Origin: an uncultured Collinsella sp.
Lineage (GTDB): Bacteria > Actinomycetota > Coriobacteriia > Coriobacteriales > Coriobacteriaceae
Direction: 5' to 3'
Length of the DNA: 64,000 nt
Assembly: GCA_944321445.1 (NCBI GenBank)
Contig: CALULJ010000006.1
Location: 1-64,000 of the forward strand
The position numbers and the translations under genes are program-made. Shown here piece by piece: positions 25,240 to 38,527 of the stretch; position 1 is the stretch's first letter; every line of letters begins with the position of its first letter. The notes under the pieces were generated by a model. That model searched no databases, was not told where the DNA came from, and saw only the letters and a list, made by a program, of their open reading frames with translations.

Positions 25240-25320
25240 GAATCCGCTGCCAGAGACAGCCGGTGCGAAGGGCGCAAGCCCAACGCTTAAAGGGGTAACC
25301 CGCCAGCCGAGGTGGTCGAG
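25240..25320 (+). ncRNA. Ribosomal protein L10 leader
   Basis: The conserved L10-binding leader is seen: CAGAGACAGCCGGTG, a small GGGCGCAAGCCC hairpin, ACGCTTAAAGGGG, then ACCCGCCAGCCGAGGT. In many Gram-positives this mRNA structure binds L10(L12)4 and represses rplJL translation or promotes attenuation. It is followed by an attenuator-like hairpin before rplJ. Confidence 0.8.
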
Positions 25321-25336
25321 CAGATATGTCTTCTCG

Positions 25337-25371
25337 CCCCCGTCGCTCTCTACAGCGTGGGGGTTTTCTTT
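25337..25371 (+). terminator. Attenuator between L10 leader and rplJ
   Basis: CCCCC (25337-25341) with CGCT pairs with AGCG and GGGGG (25359-25363), followed by TTTTCTTTT. It lies inside the leader, so it is probably a conditional terminator governed by L10 binding. Confidence 0.7.
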
Positions 25372-25445
25372 TCTCAAGACATGCCCCCGTCACGTCCTGC
25401 ACGGGTCCGTGCCCAGAGAAAAGAGAGAAGGAGGTGTAACCACAT

Positions 25446-25967
25446 ATGCCACAGCAGTACAAAATCGATATGGTCGCAGAGATCGAGTCTCGCATCGAGG
25501 AGAACGGCGGCATGTTCGTCGTCAACTACAACGGCCTGACCGTTAAGCAGGCCCAGGAGCTGCGTCATCAGCTCCGCGAGACCGGCGCCGTGATGAAGGT
25601 CTACAAGAACAACCTCGTCCGCATCGCTCTCAAGAACCAGGATCAGCCGGATATCGACGAGCTTCTCGTCGGCCCCGTCGCCTACGTGTTCTACGAGAAC
25701 GAGCCCGTCGAGGCTGCGAAGGCGCTCAAGGAGTTCGCTACGAAGTCCAAGGGCGTGCTCGAGATCAAGGGCGGTATCTCCGAGGGCAAGGCAGTGACGG
25801 CCGAGGAGGTCAACGCCATCGCCGAGCTCCCCACCAAGGATCAGCTCCTGGGTCAGATCGCCGGCCTCATCTCTGGTTTCGCTCGCGACATCGCTGTTTG
25901 CGTCAACGGCGTTTCCAGCGGTCTTGCTCGCTCGATCCAGCAGGTCTCCGAGCAGAAGGCGGCCTAA
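25446..25967 (+). CDS. rplJ: Large subunit ribosomal protein L10
   Basis: A 173-residue protein that anchors L7/L12 dimers to the 50S stalk base. The N-terminus (ESRIEENGGMFVVNYNGLT, then LRHQLRETGAVMKVYKNNL) and central ELLVGPVAYVFY are standard L10. The C-terminal helix that binds L12 is SSGLARSIQQVSEQK. Strong ribosome site AAGGAGG precedes ATG 25446. It begins a two-gene transcript with rplL and is preceded by its own regulatory leader. rplK and rplA, which usually precede it, are not upstream. Confidence 0.97.
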   Translation: MPQQYKIDMVAEIESRIEENGGMFVVNYNGLTVKQAQELRHQLRETGAVMKVYKNNLVRIALKNQDQPDIDELLVGPVAYVFYENEPVEAAKALKEFATKSKGVLEIKGGISEGKAVTAEEVNAIAELPTKDQLLGQIAGLISGFARDIAVCVNGVSSGLARSIQQVSEQKAA

Positions 25968-26069
25968 GGTCGCCTGCCCGCGGCGCACAAGCCGCATAAA
26001 CCGGCGCATCCGCGCCTGCACAGATAAGATCTCCCTGCATGCGTAGGGAAACCGAAAGGATTGCTTAAA

Positions 26070-26450
26070 ATGGCTAAGCTTACCACCGATGAGATCATCG
26101 AGGCTCTGAAGGAAATGACCCTGCTCGAGGCTTCCGAGCTCGTCAAGGCTATCGAGGACACCTTCGGCGTGTCCGCCGCTGCTCCGGCTGCCGTCGTGGC
26201 CGCCCCTGCTGCTGGCGCTGGCGCTGCCGAGGAGGAGAAGACCGAGTTTGACGTCGTGCTCGAGGGTTTCGGCGACAACAAGATCCAGGTCATCAAGGTC
26301 GTCCGTGAGCTCACTTCCCTCGGCCTCAAGGAGGCCAAGGAGGTCGTCGAGGGTGCCCCCAAGGCCGTTCTCGAGGGTGTCAAGAAGGAGGACGCCGAGG
26401 CTGCCAAGGAGAAGCTCGAGGCTGCTGGCGCTGCCGTCTCCCTCAAGTAA
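26070..26450 (+). CDS. rplL: Large subunit ribosomal protein L7/L12
   Basis: A 126-residue stalk protein that recruits translation factors. The N-terminal dimerisation helices ([20 protein letters not shown]) lead to an Ala-rich hinge, and the C-terminal factor-binding domain has [20 protein letters not shown] and [14 protein letters not shown]. Start ATG 26070 follows GAAAGGA; the frame opens earlier at TTG 26061. It lies 102 bp after rplJ and ends before a strong terminator, so rpoBC are not in the same transcript. Confidence 0.97.
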   Translation: MAKLTTDEIIEALKEMTLLEASELVKAIEDTFGVSAAAPAAVVAAPAAGAGAAEEEKTEFDVVLEGFGDNKIQVIKVVRELTSLGLKEAKEVVEGAPKAVLEGVKKEDAEAAKEKLEAAGAAVSLK

Positions 26451-26504
26451 CTTCTGGCAGGCTTCACGCCTGCTCGATACGGCAGCATGATCGCTGCCGA
26501 CTCG

Positions 26505-26537
26505 AAAGGGACCCGGGTATCCGGGTCCCTTTCTTTG
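26505..26537 (+). terminator. Intrinsic terminator after rplL
   Basis: AAAGGGACCCGG (26505-26516) and CCGGGTCCCTTT (26521-26532) form a perfect 12-bp stem with a four-base loop, and CTTTG follows. It separates rplJL from galU. Confidence 0.85.
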
Positions 26538-26801
26538 TGAATCGGCCTTGCGCGCCCTGTTCTGTGAACCTGTGAACGGTTGAATATAAGGGCCGGCCGG
26601 TAGACGGCCGCGCAATCATATGACAATCCCTTGATATTTCAGTTGTATCTGCGCTTTTCCCACGCAATTTAGCGGGACGCGTTCGCAGAGTAAGGCGCTT
26701 TGGGGTACCCTGCTGGGTTAGTGAGATTCGGCGCGGTACGTCCGTGCCGTTTGGGATATGCGGGCATGCGCCCGCGCCTGTGAAAGGATAAGACGCCAAC
26801 T

Positions 26802-27707
26802 ATGAAGGCCATCATCCCTGCTGCCGGTCTGGGCACGCGTTTTCTGCCCTCGACCAAGTGCACCCCCAAGGAGATGCTTCCGGTTCTCGACAAGCCGGTC
26901 ATCCAGTACGTTGTTGAGGAGGCGCTCGAGCCCGAGGAGGTCGACGATGTCATCATCGTCACCTCGCCCGGCAAGCCCGAGCTGCTGAGCTACTTCCAGC
27001 CCGACCGTTCGCTGGAGGGCCTGCTGCGCGAGCGCGGCAAGGCCGCCTATGCCGACGCCGTCGCCAATGCGGGCAGCATGCCGGTCGACTTCCGGTACCA
27101 GTACGAGCCCCGCGGCCTGGGTCATGCCATTCGCTCTGCCTCCGACGCCGTCGCCGGCGAGAGCTTCCTGGTCCTGCTGGGCGATTACGTCGTCCCGGCC
27201 CGTGACATCTGTACGAAGATGATGGAGGTCTCGCAGGCACACGCCGGCGCTTCCGTCATCGCAGTCGCGCCCTGCTCGCCCGAGGAGGTCAGCCGCTACG
27301 GCGTTATCGCCGGTGAGCGCGTTGGCACCGTTCCGGGTTCCGGCGAGCCCGCCGACGATGAGCCCGGTGCCGTGTGGCGCGTCTCGGGTCTCGTGGAGAA
27401 GCCGTCTATGGAGGATGCCCCCTCCAATCTCTATATCGTGGGCCGCTACCTGCTGAGCCCGCTCGTGATGGATCTTCTGGGTGACCAGGAGCCGGGCAAG
27501 GGCGGCGAGATCCAGCTCACCGACGCCATGGCGCGCAGCCTTGAGCGCGAGGCCATGTACGCCGTGGTCATCGATCCGCTTGCCGGCTACGACACCGGCA
27601 CGCCGTCGGGCTGGATGGCCACGAATGCCCTTATGGCCGCCGAGGATCCGCGCTTTCGTGACGCCTTCTGGGAGGCCATCGACGAGCGCGGCGGTCTCAA
27701 GCGCTAG
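26802..27707 (+). CDS. galU: UTP-glucose-1-phosphate uridylyltransferase
   Basis: A 301-residue nucleotidyltransferase making UDP-glucose from UTP and glucose-1-phosphate for cell-surface glycans. The signature MKAIIPAAGLGTRFLPSTK with catalytic Lys/Arg is at the N-terminus, followed by PKEMLPVLDKPVIQYVVEEA, RGLGHAI, VLLGDYVV and VSGLVEKP. These match GalU closely. The start has GAAAGGA upstream. It sits alone between the rplL terminator and a hairpin element; the usual neighbours rpoBC lie downstream. The 264-bp region before it (26538-26801) contains a GC-rich imperfect repeat around GGGCCGGCCGG (about 26590) and AT-rich patches but no box I can place firmly. Confidence 0.93.
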   Translation: MKAIIPAAGLGTRFLPSTKCTPKEMLPVLDKPVIQYVVEEALEPEEVDDVIIVTSPGKPELLSYFQPDRSLEGLLRERGKAAYADAVANAGSMPVDFRYQYEPRGLGHAIRSASDAVAGESFLVLLGDYVVPARDICTKMMEVSQAHAGASVIAVAPCSPEEVSRYGVIAGERVGTVPGSGEPADDEPGAVWRVSGLVEKPSMEDAPSNLYIVGRYLLSPLVMDLLGDQEPGKGGEIQLTDAMARSLEREAMYAVVIDPLAGYDTGTPSGWMATNALMAAEDPRFRDAFWEAIDERGGLKR

Positions 27708-27732
27708 CGCATCGCAACATAATCGGTTTTGA

Positions 27733-27756
27733 GTGGGGCCGCATACGCGGCCCCAC
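27733..27756. terminator. Hairpin after galU
   Basis: GTGGGGCCGC (27733-27742) and GCGGCCCCAC (27747-27756) form a perfect 10-bp stem with a four-base loop, 26 bases after the galU stop. Only GTTT follows a few bases on, so it is a modest terminator. Confidence 0.6.
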
Positions 27757-27769
27757 TGCCGTTTGCGCA

Positions 27770-27933
27770 GGATTAACTTCTCGCGAAGCAGTTGTGTATG
27801 GGTTTTGGGCGCCATGCCGAGTAGGCGGCGAGATGGACGCTCGATTTACCTGCGGATTCGTTTTGCTAACGAACGTCGCTACTTTGCCGGTCGTCTAAAA
27901 CCCATACACAACTGCTTCGTAAGAAGTTAATCC
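27770..27933. repeat. 164-bp element with 37-bp near-perfect terminal inverted repeats
   Basis: The arm 27770-27806 and the reverse complement of 27897-27933 match at 35 of 37 bases (both begin GGATTAACTTCT and end TGTATGGGTTTT), with weaker pairing continuing outward. The 90-base centre contains a further palindrome TTCGTT-TTGCT-AACGAA (about 27864-27880) and no credible gene. It lies between galU and the AlbA_2 gene. A non-autonomous mobile element or a very long structured RNA are both possible. Confidence 0.7.
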
Positions 27934-27982
27934 AGGCAAAACGCTGGTGCGGACGGGAGAAAACGGGCTCGATCTGCTTGAT

Positions 27983-29233
27983 TCAGCGCGCCGCACCGTG
28001 GGCGGTTCGCAACAGGGCGTCAACCAGGGCGTTGTCGCGTTCGTCGGGGGATCCCAGCGGCAGGCCGCATGCCTCGAAAAAGTGGCTGCCGGCAAACTGG
28101 CGGGCGCGGAACGAATCGTGCGCGCCGTCATCCAGGTAGCGCACGCGCGAGAGGCAGTCGGTGGTGGCGCAGAACAGCGGGCCGCGCTCGCGTACGTAGT
28201 CCAGGTAGAGGGGCTCGTCGCTCCACAAGATGACGCCGGCAAGGTTTTCGAGCTCATAGGCGACGGCGTACTGCTGCCAGGGGATGCCGCGGGCGCGCAC
28301 GTAGCGATCGAGAATCGAGGCCATGCGCGTCACACGGGCAAGCGTGTCCTGCGCGCTCATGATCCGCAGCTCGCCCCTCGTCGCGTCGGCGTCGATGCCC
28401 AGGTCGTGCGCGGCCCGCTCGGCCTGCTCCCCGTCCAGCAGGACGGCGGGTACGGAGAGCTTGATCGACTCGTCGCCGAAAAGCTCGATGGCGGAATGGG
28501 GCGTGCGCGGGTCGTCGCGCGCGGGCACGCTGAAGATGAGCGAGTCGTGCGCATGGTGCGCGCGGCATGCGAGCCGCTGGCGGCGGAAGGCGTCCGCCAT
28601 GGCCTCGGCGTGCGCGTTCGTCTCGGCGCGCGAAGGCGGTTCGGCCGACCGCCTGCCCATGCGAAAGACGTACAGGTTGAACAGCGGGAGGCTGTCTGCG
28701 GCATAGAACACGGTGCGCCGGCAGAACTCTCGCACCTCCACGCGCCTGCGCGTCGCCTTGCCGTACAGCTCCACGAGCGCCGAGCTCGCCGCGGGGCCTG
28801 AGGTGGACCCTTCGCGCACGTCCACGATGCCGTCGGCGACGTATGGGGGAAAGTCGCCCTCCAGCACCTGAACCACGATGACGCCCTCGTCGGGAGCGCC
28901 CGTGCGGGTCAGGAAGCGCACATCGATTCGAGGGGCGGGGGAGATGTGCCGGCGGCAGAGCTCGCCGATAATCTGGCTGTAGTCGGCTCCCAGGCGCGGG
29001 ACGGGGCAGATCGACTTGTCGTCGTCGGCGATGCCGATGACGAGCCATCCGCCCGCCGAGTTGGCAAACGACGCGATGATCTTGGGGAGCTTCTTTTGGA
29101 CGGTGGGGGAGAGGCTGCGCTTGAACTCGAGCACATATCCCTCTTCAATCTCTTTGAGCTGCTCAAGGTCGTCGTAGGTAACGTCTACCAGCGCTTTGGG
29201 ATTCCCCTGCGCATCTTTGAACGGGCTGAACAT
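27983..29233 (-). CDS. AlbA_2 / Schlafen-like ATP-binding domain protein
   Basis: A 416-residue protein. The N-terminal AlbA_2 (Schlafen AAA_4-related) domain is seen as LKEIEEGYVLEFKRSLSP, KLPKIIASFANSAGGWLVIGI and DDDKSICPVPRLG; E-x-K followed by FANSxGGxxxxGI is its hallmark. ISPAPRIDVRF and GVIVVQVLEGDFPPYVADGIVDVREGSTS complete the fold. The C-terminal half is not recognised. Such proteins are often linked to transcription control or RNA/DNA cleavage, and no partner is evident here. Start ATG 29233 has GAAAGG upstream; an in-frame start at 29389 would add an unlikely extension. It is divergent from rpoB, an unusual neighbour. Confidence 0.75.
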   Translation of the reverse strand: MFSPFKDAQGNPKALVDVTYDDLEQLKEIEEGYVLEFKRSLSPTVQKKLPKIIASFANSAGGWLVIGIADDDKSICPVPRLGADYSQIIGELCRRHISPAPRIDVRFLTRTGAPDEGVIVVQVLEGDFPPYVADGIVDVREGSTSGPAASSALVELYGKATRRRVEVREFCRRTVFYAADSLPLFNLYVFRMGRRSAEPPSRAETNAHAEAMADAFRRQRLACRAHHAHDSLIFSVPARDDPRTPHSAIELFGDESIKLSVPAVLLDGEQAERAAHDLGIDADATRGELRIMSAQDTLARVTRMASILDRYVRARGIPWQQYAVAYELENLAGVILWSDEPLYLDYVRERGPLFCATTDCLSRVRYLDDGAHDSFRARQFAGSHFFEACGLPLGSPDERDNALVDALLRTAHGAAR

Positions 29234-29444
29234 ACGCGCCGCCTTTCTCGCACCTTGTGCGCAGTATACCCAGCTCAAGGCGAAGATCGATGGCGTTGTC
29301 CCTTTTCCCGTCCGCCGTACGCCGACGCCGGTGGGCCATCCACACAAAACCCATGAACACATGTTCGGTTTGATAGCATCTACCAGCATGTTTGCAACAA
29401 AAGAATTTTGCTACCCCAAATGCAGCGATGAGTCAAGACTTTTC

Positions 29445-29472
29445 TTGCCGAACGGAAGGTGCCTGCTAAACT
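29445..29472 (+). promoter_or_regulatory. Likely promoter of rpoBC
   Basis: TTGCCG (29445-29450) and TAAACT (29467-29472) are 16 bases apart, 85 bases before the rpoB start. The region 29234-29557 is otherwise a divergent intergenic stretch with an AT-rich patch at 29380-29440 and no other feature that I can see. Confidence 0.45.
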
Positions 29473-29557
29473 TATAGGTTGCGATAACTGGCAGAAGTCT
29501 GCGCACACCGCGCCTTCCGCCGACCACCCGTTTTTCCCGCGAAGGAGGAAACACCTG

Positions 29558-33055
<3,498 letters not shown>

Positions 33056-33061
33056 CTGACT

Positions 33062-36000
33062 GTGGCAGATTTCGAATCCACTGATTTTGACGCGGTAAAG
33101 ATTTCGCTCGCCTCCGCCGATCAGATCCGTTCGTGGTCGCACGGCGAGGTCAAAAAGCCCGAGACCATCAACTACCGTACCCTCAAGCCCGAGAAGGACG
33201 GCCTGTTCTGCGAGAAGATCTTCGGTCCCGCCAAGGACTGGGAGTGCTCCTGCGGCAAGTACAAGGGCATCCGCTTCAAGGGTATCGTCTGCGAGCGCTG
33301 CGGCGTCGAGGTGACCACCTCGAAGGTCCGTCGCGAGCGCATGGGCCACATCGAGCTGGCGGCTCCCGTCAGCCACATCTGGTACTTCAAGAGCCCCACG
33401 AGCTTCCCCATGAGCCGTCTTCTGGACATCAAGTCCAAGGACCTGGAGAAGGTGCTCTACTTCGCCAGCTATATCATCACGCACGTTGACTACGAGGCCC
33501 GCGAGGCCGACGCCGAGGACCTGCGCGAGGAGCTCGCCGCCGATCTTGAAGAGATCGATGCCGAGTGCGCCCGTCAGATCGAGAGCCTGAAGGCGCAGGG
33601 CGACCCGGAGAACTTCGACGAGTTCTCCGACGAGGAGCCCCTCACGCCCGAGGAGATCGCTGCGGGCATCGTGGACATCGAGGAGGAGACGAAGGACGAG
33701 AAGCAGCTGCGCTCCGACGCCTTCCAGGCCTTCATGCAGCTCACCGAGCGCGACCTCATCTCCGATGAGCCGCTGTTCCGTGAGATGAAGCGCTACTACT
33801 CCATGTACTTCGAGGGCGGCATGGGCGCCGAGGCCATCCGCGACCTGCTGGCTGCCATCGACCTCCCGAAGGAGGCCGAGACCCTGAAGGCCATCATCGC
33901 CGACCAGGACGGCCAGAAGCAGAAGCGCGAGAAGGCCGTGAAGCGCCTCGAGGTCGTCGACGCCTTCCTGAAGGGCGGCAACGACCCTGCGAACATGATC
34001 CTCGACGTCATCCCGGTCATTCCGCCCGATCTGCGCCCCATGGTGCAGCTCGACGGCGGCCGCTTCGCCGCGTCCGACCTGAACGACCTGTACCGTCGCG
34101 TCATCAACCGCAACAACCGCCTGAAGCGCCTGCTCGACCTGGACGCTCCCGCGATCATCGTGAACAACGAGAAGCGCATGCTCCAGGAGGCCGTGGACGC
34201 CCTGTTCGACAACGGTCGCCGTGGGCGCCCGGTGTCCGGCCGTGGCGGCCGCCCGCTGAAGTCGCTCGCTGAGGCCCTGAAGGGCAAGCAGGGCCGCTTC
34301 CGTCAGAACCTGCTGGGTAAGCGCGTCGACTACTCCGGCCGTTCCGTTATCGTCACCGACCCCAAGCTCAAGCTGCACCAGTGCGGTCTGCCCAAGACCA
34401 TGGCGCTCGAGCTGTTCAAGCCCTTCGTCATGAAGCGCCTGGTGGAGCTCGGCAAGGTCGAGAACATCAAGGGTGCCAAGCGCGCCATCGACCGCGGCGC
34501 CAGCTTCGTGTGGGACATCCTGGAAGAGGTCATCGATGGCCGTCTGGTGCTGCTCAACCGCGCGCCGACCCTGCACCGTCTGTCCATTCAGGCCTTCGAG
34601 CCGGTCCTCGTCGAGGGCAAGGCCATCCATCTGCATCCGCTCGTCTGCTCCCCGTTCAACGCGGACTTCGACGGCGACCAGATGTCGGTGCACGTGCCGC
34701 TGTCCCAGCAGGCCCAGGCCGAGGCCCGCGTGCTCATGCTTTCCGCCAACAACCTGCGCTCCCCGGCGTCCGGCAAGCCGGTCAACGTCCCGTCGCAGGA
34801 CATGATCATCGGCGTGTACTACCTCACTCAGGTCCGTGACGGCCTTCCCGGCGAGGGTCACGTGTTCGCGAGCTTCGAGGACGCGCTCAACGCCTATGAC
34901 GCCCGCACCGAGGTCGACCTGCAGGCCAAGATCACCGTCCGCGTGAGCGCTGCGCAGGCCAACGTCTTCACCGAGGACGGCCGCAAGCTGTTCCGCGTGA
35001 AGAACGGCCGCAACGACGTGGTGGATTACGACGTCACCGGCAACAAGACCGCGCGCTTCGAGACCTCCATCGGCCGCATCATCTTCAACGAGCAGTGCCT
35101 GCCCGCCGACTACGAGTTCATCAACTACAAGATGGCCAAGGGCGACGTGTCTAAGCTCGTTGCCGACTGCTGCGACCGCTATCCGCAGGCCGAGGTCGGC
35201 CCCATCCTGGACGCCATCAAGTACGCTGGCTTCCACTTCGCCACGCGCGCCGGCCTGACCATCTCGCTGTGGGACGCCCTCATCCCTGAGGACAAGCCCC
35301 AGATCCTCGACCGTGCCCAGAAGCGCGTCGACCAGATCAACGAGTACTTCGAAGAGGGCTTCATCAACGAGCAGGAGCGCCACATCGAGGTCGTCAACGA
35401 GTGGACCTCCGCGACCGACACCGTCGCAGCCAAGATGCTCGACATGTTCGACGAGGAGAATCCTATCTACATGATGGCCGACTCCGGCGCCCGTGGTTCC
35501 AAGGCCCAGCTGCGTCAGCTCGGCGGCATGCGCGGCCTTATGGCCGACATGTCCGGCGAGACGATCGACCTTCCCATTAAGGCGAACTTCCGCGAGGGCC
35601 TGCTGCCGCTCGAGTACTTCATCTCCACCTACGGCGCCCGTAAGGGTCTGGTCGACACCGCGTCGCACACCTCCGACTCCGGTTACCTCACCCGTCGTCT
35701 GGTCGACGTGGCGCAGGACGTCATCGTCCGCGAGGAGGACTGCGGCACGACCGAGGGCGTGACCTACAACCTGATCATCCCCGGCACCGACGACATCAAC
35801 GCCGACCTCGTGGGCCGCTGCTTCATCGAGGACGTCACGGCGCCCGACGGCACCGTGCTGTTCCACGCCGATGAGTACATCGAGAGCGTGGCCGACCTCC
35901 AGAAGATGATCGACCACGGCATGAAGAAGGTTAAGCTGCGCGCGCTGCTCACCTGCCGTTCCAAGTACGGCGTGTGCCAGAAGTGCTACGGCTGGGACCT

Positions 36001-37534
36001 CTCCACCCGTCGCCCGGTCGCCATCGGCACCGCGGTGGGCATCATCGCCGCGCAGTCCATCGGCGAGCCCGGTACGCAGCTGACGATGCGTACCATTCAC
36101 TCCGGCGGCGTCGCGGGCGTTGAGGACATTACCCAGGGTCTGCCGACCGTTGGCCGTATGTTCGACGTCGTCGGCAACGTCAACGAGAAGATTCTGGGCC
36201 GCGAGGCCGATCTGGCACCGTACTCCGGCATGCTCTCCATCAAGCCCGAGAAGGCCGAGTACGTCATCCAGATCACCGACGTCGACGATCCGACCCGCGT
36301 GCTCGACGAGCGTCGCGTCCCCGCGTCCGTGCGCTTCATGCCCGGCATCGAGGACGGCTGCGAGGTCCGCGCCGGCGACCAGATCACCAAGGGCTTCGTG
36401 AACTTCCGCAACCTGCGCAAGCTCACCGATATCGAGTCCACCATGCACACGTTCGTCGAGAGCGTGAAGGACGTCTACACCAGCCAGGGCGTCGACCTCA
36501 ACGACAAGCATATCGAGGTTATCGCCCGCCAGATGCTGCGCCGCGTTCAGATCACCAACCCCGGCGACTCCAAGTACCTGCTGGGCCAGTACGTCGACCG
36601 CTACGAGTTCGCCGACGAGGTCGAGCGCGTCGCCCGCATCGGCGGTGCCGCGCCCGCCGCTGAGCCCGTCATCCTGGGTACGCTCAAGGTTGCGTCCTCC
36701 ATCGACTCCTGGCTGTCCTCCGCGTCGTTCATCCGCACCGCGGGCGTTCTGACCGAGGCCGCCATCGAGGGCAAGGTCGACCACCTGCTCGACCTCAAGT
36801 CCAACGTCATCGTGGGCAAGCAGATCCCGGCCGGTACCGGCCTCAAGCCGTACGCCAACGCCGCGCTCACGTACCGCACGGCCGACGGCTACGTCAACAT
36901 CGACGGCCCGACCTCCGCTGCGGCCAAGAGCCTGCCCGACTGGGCGCCCGAGGAGCTCAAGGAGCTCGACGAGCAGCTGCCGCAGCAGCTCGACTGGACC
37001 GGCTACGACGAGTACGGCGCGGGCGACGGTTCGTTCACCCGCAACGGCCGCACCATCTCCGCCGAGGACGCGCGCCTGTACCTGTTCGACGACCTGGGCG
37101 TGTCGCAGCGCTGGACCAACAAGTTCAGCGAGGTCGGCATCGAGACGGTTGGCGATCTGGTGGGCAAGTCCGAAGAAGACCTGCTGCGCATCGACGGCAT
37201 CGGCGCGAAGGCCATCGAGGAGCTGCGTGACGGCCTGGAGGCGCATAACCTCCTCTACATCCTCGACAACAACGACGATGTTGCCGACGAGGAGGACCTG
37301 TCCCAGCTGCTGCAGATGGTGTTCAGCCCGGACGGCCCGGACGACATCCTGCTGGGCACGAGCGCTCCGCGCCACCACTTCGACTCCGACGAGGAGATGC
37401 TCGGCGCCCCTGCCGACACCTCCAAGAAGGATTCCGGCAACGGCATCATCAACGAGGACATGGCCTCGCTCGATGAGCTGCTGAACCAGTTGGTCGACTC
37501 CGACGACCAGCACCCCGAGGAGCAGGAGGACTAA
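33062..37534 (+). CDS. rpoC: DNA-directed RNA polymerase beta' subunit
   Basis: A 1490-residue catalytic subunit. GTG 33062 is preceded by AAGGAG at the end of rpoB. The N-terminal zinc site is [20 protein letters not shown], the [24 protein letters not shown] and [16 protein letters not shown] blocks follow, and the Mg-binding active site is NADFDGDQM. The second zinc site is [13 protein letters not shown], and the bridge-helix/trigger-loop region [16 protein letters not shown] is intact. The C-terminus carries a helix-hairpin-helix-like extension ([33 protein letters not shown]) and an acidic tail. That extension is not in E. coli RpoC. A strong terminator follows. Confidence 0.98.
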   Translation: MADFESTDFDAVKISLASADQIRSWSHGEVKKPETINYRTLKPEKDGLFCEKIFGPAKDWECSCGKYKGIRFKGIVCERCGVEVTTSKVRRERMGHIELAAPVSHIWYFKSPTSFPMSRLLDIKSKDLEKVLYFASYIITHVDYEAREADAEDLREELAADLEEIDAECARQIESLKAQGDPENFDEFSDEEPLTPEEIAAGIVDIEEETKDEKQLRSDAFQAFMQLTERDLISDEPLFREMKRYYSMYFEGGMGAEAIRDLLAAIDLPKEAETLKAIIADQDGQKQKREKAVKRLEVVDAFLKGGNDPANMILDVIPVIPPDLRPMVQLDGGRFAASDLNDLYRRVINRNNRLKRLLDLDAPAIIVNNEKRMLQEAVDALFDNGRRGRPVSGRGGRPLKSLAEALKGKQGRFRQNLLGKRVDYSGRSVIVTDPKLKLHQCGLPKTMALELFKPFVMKRLVELGKVENIKGAKRAIDRGASFVWDILEEVIDGRLVLLNRAPTLHRLSIQAFEPVLVEGKAIHLHPLVCSPFNADFDGDQMSVHVPLSQQAQAEARVLMLSANNLRSPASGKPVNVPSQDMIIGVYYLTQVRDGLPGEGHVFASFEDALNAYDARTEVDLQAKITVRVSAAQANVFTEDGRKLFRVKNGRNDVVDYDVTGNKTARFETSIGRIIFNEQCLPADYEFINYKMAKGDVSKLVADCCDRYPQAEVGPILDAIKYAGFHFATRAGLTISLWDALIPEDKPQILDRAQKRVDQINEYFEEGFINEQERHIEVVNEWTSATDTVAAKMLDMFDEENPIYMMADSGARGSKAQLRQLGGMRGLMADMSGETIDLPIKANFREGLLPLEYFISTYGARKGLVDTASHTSDSGYLTRRLVDVAQDVIVREEDCGTTEGVTYNLIIPGTDDINADLVGRCFIEDVTAPDGTVLFHADEYIESVADLQKMIDHGMKKVKLRALLTCRSKYGVCQKCYGWDLSTRRPVAIGTAVGIIAAQSIGEPGTQLTMRTIHSGGVAGVEDITQGLPTVGRMFDVVGNVNEKILGREADLAPYSGMLSIKPEKAEYVIQITDVDDPTRVLDERRVPASVRFMPGIEDGCEVRAGDQITKGFVNFRNLRKLTDIESTMHTFVESVKDVYTSQGVDLNDKHIEVIARQMLRRVQITNPGDSKYLLGQYVDRYEFADEVERVARIGGAAPAAEPVILGTLKVASSIDSWLSSASFIRTAGVLTEAAIEGKVDHLLDLKSNVIVGKQIPAGTGLKPYANAALTYRTADGYVNIDGPTSAAAKSLPDWAPEELKELDEQLPQQLDWTGYDEYGAGDGSFTRNGRTISAEDARLYLFDDLGVSQRWTNKFSEVGIETVGDLVGKSEEDLLRIDGIGAKAIEELRDGLEAHNLLYILDNNDDVADEEDLSQLLQMVFSPDGPDDILLGTSAPRHHFDSDEEMLGAPADTSKKDSGNGIINEDMASLDELLNQLVDSDDQHPEEQED

Positions 37535-37560
37535 CCTCGCGCTCCCGTGGATGAGCTTGC

Positions 37561-37600
37561 AAGCCCGTCTCCCTTCGGGGAGGCGGGCTTTTTGTTTGTA
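37561..37600 (+). terminator. Intrinsic terminator after rpoC
   Basis: AAGCCCGTCTCCC (37561-37573) pairs with GGGAGGCGGGCTT (37578-37590) through a UUCG tetraloop, with one G-U pair, and is followed by TTTTTGTTTG. A strong terminator 27 bases past the stop codon. Confidence 0.92.
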
Positions 37601-37726
37601 TTGGGCACGGCGGTGGCCATCGGCATCTCCACCCCGGTGTCCACGCTGTTCACGAGCATCGGGTACATCATGGAGCTCGGTTCGGTCACGCTCGCCGCCC
37701 GCGCGCGGAGGTCGAGGTCAAGATAG
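37592..37726 (+). pseudogene. Possible remnant of a membrane-protein gene
   Basis: In one frame this stretch reads LGTAVAIGISTPVSTLFTSIGY, then IMELGSVTLAARARRSRSR and a stop. The first part looks like a membrane helix with ordinary coding-type composition, but there is no start or ribosome site and it begins inside the rpoC terminator tail. I do not recognise the family. It may be a decayed gene end or chance. Confidence 0.25.
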
Positions 37727-37794
37727 CCTAGTCTTCACCCTGCCGGCCTAGACGCCTGATGGTTTCTGGGCGCGGCGGTGCAGGCGCACAAAAA

Positions 37795-37821
37795 ACGGGA
37801 CGGCCACGAAGGCCGTCCCGT
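37795..37821 (-). terminator. Terminator of the NifX-like gene
   Basis: ACGGGACGGCC (37795-37805) pairs perfectly with GGCCGTCCCGT (37811-37821). The plus-strand run of A just before it (37789-37795) becomes a U-run for the minus-strand transcript ending here. Confidence 0.85.
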
Positions 37822-37845
37822 GTGGCGAGTCGATGGGGGCGCCGC

Positions 37846-38208
37846 CTAGTGCTTGCAGGCGGAGTTGGGGTCCATGGGCTCCACCTCGCCCGCGAGGAAC
37901 TTCTTCAGCACGTCGCCGGCGATGGGGGTGACGCGCTCGGCGTAAACAGCCACGCCGCCTGCGGTGAAGCGGCTGTAGGGCGGCATGCCCATGCCGGTGG
38001 CGATGATGGCGTCGATGTTCTGGTCGAGCGCATGCTGGATCACGCCGCCGCAACCGCACTCGTCGTGCTCGACGTTCTTGACGGACTCGACGGCGGTAAC
38101 CTCGCCGTCTTCGACGGTAGCGATGGTGAAGTACGCAGCGTGGCCAAAGTGGCCGGAGCGGGGAGCGTCGAGGCCCTGGTCGGTCTCGACGGGGATGGCG
38201 ATCCTCAT
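37846..38208 (-). CDS. NifB/NifX-type iron-molybdenum cofactor-binding domain protein
   Basis: A 120-residue stand-alone NifX/NifB-C/NafY domain. It starts MRIAIPVETDQGLDAPRSGHFGHAAYF, the standard (M/K)IAVPxxxGxxxSxHFGxxxxF pattern, and continues NVEHDECGCGGVIQHAL and AIIATGMGMPPYSRF. Relatives bind FeMo-cofactor precursors or FeS clusters. No nitrogenase genes are seen, and such orphan proteins are common in anaerobes, where they are linked to FeS or molybdenum enzymes. The cysteine pair CGC in the centre and SACKH at the end could hold a metal. It lies divergent to rpsL with a large hairpin between. Confidence 0.85.
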   Translation of the reverse strand: MRIAIPVETDQGLDAPRSGHFGHAAYFTIATVEDGEVTAVESVKNVEHDECGCGGVIQHALDQNIDAIIATGMGMPPYSRFTAGGVAVYAERVTPIAGDVLKKFLAGEVEPMDPNSACKH

Positions 38209-38287
38209 GGATGCATTCCTCCAATATATAGAACCATTCGAACGCGCCCATTATAACCCGCACTCCTAAGGTGCCTAGAGAAAGACG

Positions 38288-38347
38288 AAAAGAGACCCGC
38301 CCCCTTCTTGTCGACACCTGTCGACAAGAAGGGGGCGGGTCTCTTTT
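38288..38347. repeat. Perfect 28-bp inverted repeat (hairpin) between divergent genes
   Basis: The arm 38288-38315 (AAAAGAGACCCGCCCCC... ending GTCGAC) is the exact reverse complement of 38320-38347, with loop ACCT. The stem ends in four T on both strands, so it would act as a bidirectional terminator. It lies upstream of both the NifX-like gene (minus) and rpsL (plus), where a terminator has no obvious gene to end. Confidence 0.8.
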
Positions 38348-38404
38348 GTATGGAGATTTGACGGAATGGGGACGAATTTAGGATACGCCCGGACGCGTGG
38401 TCTG

Positions 38405-38433
38405 TTGACACTGCAGCCACGCGCGCGTATTCT
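38405..38433 (+). promoter_or_regulatory. Promoter of the rpsL-rpsG-fusA-rpsJ operon
   Basis: Consensus -35 TTGACA (38405-38410) and -10 TATTCT (38428-38433) are 17 bases apart, 94 bases before the rpsL start codon. Confidence 0.75.
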
Positions 38434-38527
38434 TGCGAACTGCGTGTTTCGAAGGTGGATGCTGACGCCTCGATTCAAGCCGTTGCACTAAGTATAAAGC
38501 TGGAATCATCACGAGAAGGAGTACGCT

